Below are positions 6,065-7,198 of a DNA stretch of 7,198 nucleotides, piece by piece. The DNA is from an uncultured Slackia sp. (GTDB taxonomy: Bacteria > Actinomycetota > Coriobacteriia > Coriobacteriales > Eggerthellaceae). A program made the position numbers and the translations under genes. Numbering within the stretch: position 1 is the stretch's first letter; each line of letters begins with the position of its first letter. A model generated the notes under the pieces. That model did no database searches, had not been told where the DNA came from, and was given only the letters and a program-made list of their open reading frames with translations. The stretch spans positions 1-7,198 of the forward strand of contig USLD01000072.1 of the NCBI GenBank assembly GCA_900555495.1. Direction: 5' to 3'.

Positions 6065-7072
6065 ATGGCCACGATAGCCATCGTCGGGTTCGATTTTCCC
6101 GATATCGGCATAGAGCGCGCCCTTTGCGAGCGGAAGGGCCACAGACTCGTCGTGTGCGACGGCCGCTCGCCCGAGTTCATTGCGGAGCACGCGCGCGGCG
6201 CCGATGCCGTTATCTCGTCGTATGGCATCTTCACGCGCGAGGTATTTGCGGCTTTGGCTCCGACGCTTCGCGTCGTGAGCCGTACGGGAACAGGCTATGA
6301 CGAAATCGACGTGCATTCGGCCACCGAATACGGCGTGGCGGTCTGCAATGTTCCCGGCTACGGCACCGAGGTGGTGAGCGACCATGCTATCGCTTTGGCG
6401 CTGGCATGCCTTCGACGCATCAACGAGCAGGACGCCGCGCTGCGTCGCGGGCAGTGGGACTATTCGGCCACGCGCCCGCTCGGTCAATGCAAAGGCCGCA
6501 GGTTCGGCGTCATCGGCATGGGGGCGATCGGCTCGGCCGCCGCGCGCAAAGCCGCGGGCCTCGGCTTCGAGACGGTGTGCTGGTCGCGCTCTCTGCAGGG
6601 CGAGGCTCGCTCGCCCGAAGGATGCAGGGTCGTTTCGCTTGAAGAACTTATCGCGACGAGCGATGTCATCAGCCTGCACACGGCGCTGACCGACGATACG
6701 CGCCACCTGATCGATGCATCTGCGATCGCATCGATGAAGAAGGGCGCGATCGTCGTCAACACGTCGCGCGGAGCGGTGGTCGATACAGTCGCGCTGGCGT
6801 GCGCGTTGCAGGAGGGGAGGCTATGGGGCGCCGGTCTCGACGTGTTCGAGGGCGAGCCCATCGCGGCGGACGACCCCATTCTGGCCGCGCCGCATACCGT
6901 GCTGACGCCGCATGCGGCGTATTGGTCGGAGGAAAGCGGCGTCGAGTTGCGCGCACGCGCATGCCAGGCGGTTCTCGACGCGTTGGCGGGCAGACGTCCT
7001 GTCGACTGCCTGAACCCAGAGGTGTTCGACGAGCCGTATCGCGGGGCTCTCGCGGACGATCCCTCCATGTGA
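6065..7072 (+). CDS. D-2-hydroxyacid dehydrogenase, CtBP-like
   Basis: This 335-residue protein should interconvert a 2-oxoacid and a D-2-hydroxyacid with a nicotinamide cofactor. The Rossmann glycine motif is GMGAIG (151-156). The catalytic triad is Arg235 in NTSRGAVVD, Glu264 in DVFEGEP and His283 in LTPHAAYWSEES; the aromatic residues after the His resemble C-terminal-binding-protein type members. The substrate-side segment RTGTGYDEIDV (73-83) is typical. After the second strand of the cofactor domain the sequence is VCWSRS (171-176), with Ser/Arg where NAD-specific enzymes normally have Asp, hinting at NADPH use. ATG 6065 has a strong AAGGAGG (6052-6058) six bases upstream; a longer frame from 5960 would overlap the ABC gene and is rejected. 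D-3-phosphoglycerate and glyoxylate/hydroxypyruvate reductases are alternatives. The substrate cannot be read from sequence. Confidence 0.9.
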   Translation: MATIAIVGFDFPDIGIERALCERKGHRLVVCDGRSPEFIAEHARGADAVISSYGIFTREVFAALAPTLRVVSRTGTGYDEIDVHSATEYGVAVCNVPGYGTEVVSDHAIALALACLRRINEQDAALRRGQWDYSATRPLGQCKGRRFGVIGMGAIGSAAARKAAGLGFETVCWSRSLQGEARSPEGCRVVSLEELIATSDVISLHTALTDDTRHLIDASAIASMKKGAIVVNTSRGAVVDTVALACALQEGRLWGAGLDVFEGEPIAADDPILAAPHTVLTPHAAYWSEESGVELRARACQAVLDALAGRRPVDCLNPEVFDEPYRGALADDPSM

Positions 7073-7075
7073 TAG

Positions 7076-7126
7076 CTACATATATAGGTTAGGAAAGCGC
7101 CGGACCGCTCTCTATCTATATATAGG
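7076..7126. repeat. Two AT-rich TATATAGG repeats after the dehydrogenase gene
   Basis: TATATAGG occurs at 7081-7088 and 7119-7126, 38 bases apart, each inside a wider CTA-rich match (7076-7088 and 7112-7126). The second contains the perfect palindrome CTATATATAG (7116-7125). They stand out in a GC-rich region and could be regulator or promoter sites for a gene to the right. No good -35 is seen, and no terminator hairpin follows the dehydrogenase. Confidence 0.5.
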
Positions 7127-7142
7127 AGACGCCCCGCTCGGC

Positions 7143-7167
7143 TCCTCCGAAGCCCCTTTGTGGAGGA
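7143..7167 (+). promoter_or_regulatory. Hairpin that could mask a ribosome binding site
   Basis: TCCTCC (7143-7148) is complementary to GGAGGA (7162-7167) with a 13-base loop. The right arm is the likely ribosome binding site of the candidate start GTG 7171. GCTCC (7141-7145) can instead pair with GGAGC (7173-7177), giving competing structures. Confidence 0.35.
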
Positions 7168-7170
7168 ATC

Positions 7171-7198
7171 GTGGAGCGGCGAGAATATCCTTGCGCGG
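7171..7198 (+). CDS. Possible start of a further gene, cut by the window
   Basis: GTG 7171 follows GGAGG (7162-7166) by 4 bases and opens a frame that stays open to the edge (VERREYPCA). Nine codons are too few for identification. The call rests only on the ribosome binding site and position about 100 bases after the dehydrogenase. Confidence 0.3.

Noticed and set aside
5897..6706. Minus-strand frames opposite the ABC and dehydrogenase genes
   Set aside because: They overlap two well-supported plus-strand genes and show no protein features.
1..7198. CRISPR arrays, tRNA or rRNA genes, insertion sequences, defence or toxin-antitoxin genes
   Set aside because: No spaced repeats, tRNA-like cloverleafs, transposase motifs or small paired genes were found by reading.

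Overview
The window is GC-rich bacterial DNA whose proteins and codon use point to a Coriobacteriia actinobacterium, probably of the Eggerthellaceae type. This assignment rests on protein resemblance recalled from memory and is an inference. Genes are tightly packed, with good Shine-Dalgarno sites and no RNA genes, CRISPR arrays or insertion sequences.

Layout: bases 1-381 on the plus strand hold the 3' part of an Asp23/Gls24-family gene, then the first 16 codons of what looks like nusB. At about 361-382 this changes abruptly into the 3' side of a minus-strand leuC that lacks roughly its last 45 codons. From there to 4635 the minus strand carries, in transcription order, ilvA (threonine ammonia-lyase), leuA (2-isopropylmalate synthase) and truncated leuC. 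The plus strand from 4802 to 7072 carries ridA, an orphan ModF/YlmA-like ABC ATPase and a CtBP-like D-2-hydroxyacid dehydrogenase. The start of one more gene may lie at the right edge.

Function: ilvA, leuA and leuC belong to branched-chain amino-acid synthesis. IlvA makes 2-oxobutanoate from threonine through an enamine/imine intermediate, and leuA and leuC are the first two steps of leucine synthesis. ridA is divergent from ilvA across a 166-bp region and encodes the enzyme family that hydrolyses exactly those reactive intermediates, so the pair makes biochemical sense. The ABC ATPase begins 2 bases after ridA and has no permease nearby. The dehydrogenase follows after 46 bases with its own strong ribosome binding site.

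The most notable point is the left junction. Two unrelated, oppositely oriented genes meet at a segment of about 22 bases that reads sensibly as both NusB and LeuC, and serine codon use differs on the two sides. This looks like a chimeric assembly join or a microhomology rearrangement, not a new system. Other points are overlapping divergent -10 boxes between ilvA and ridA, an attenuator-like leader before ridA, a strong hairpin between leuA and leuC, and AT-rich repeats plus a possible ribosome-binding-site hairpin at the right end. I saw no convincing undescribed system.
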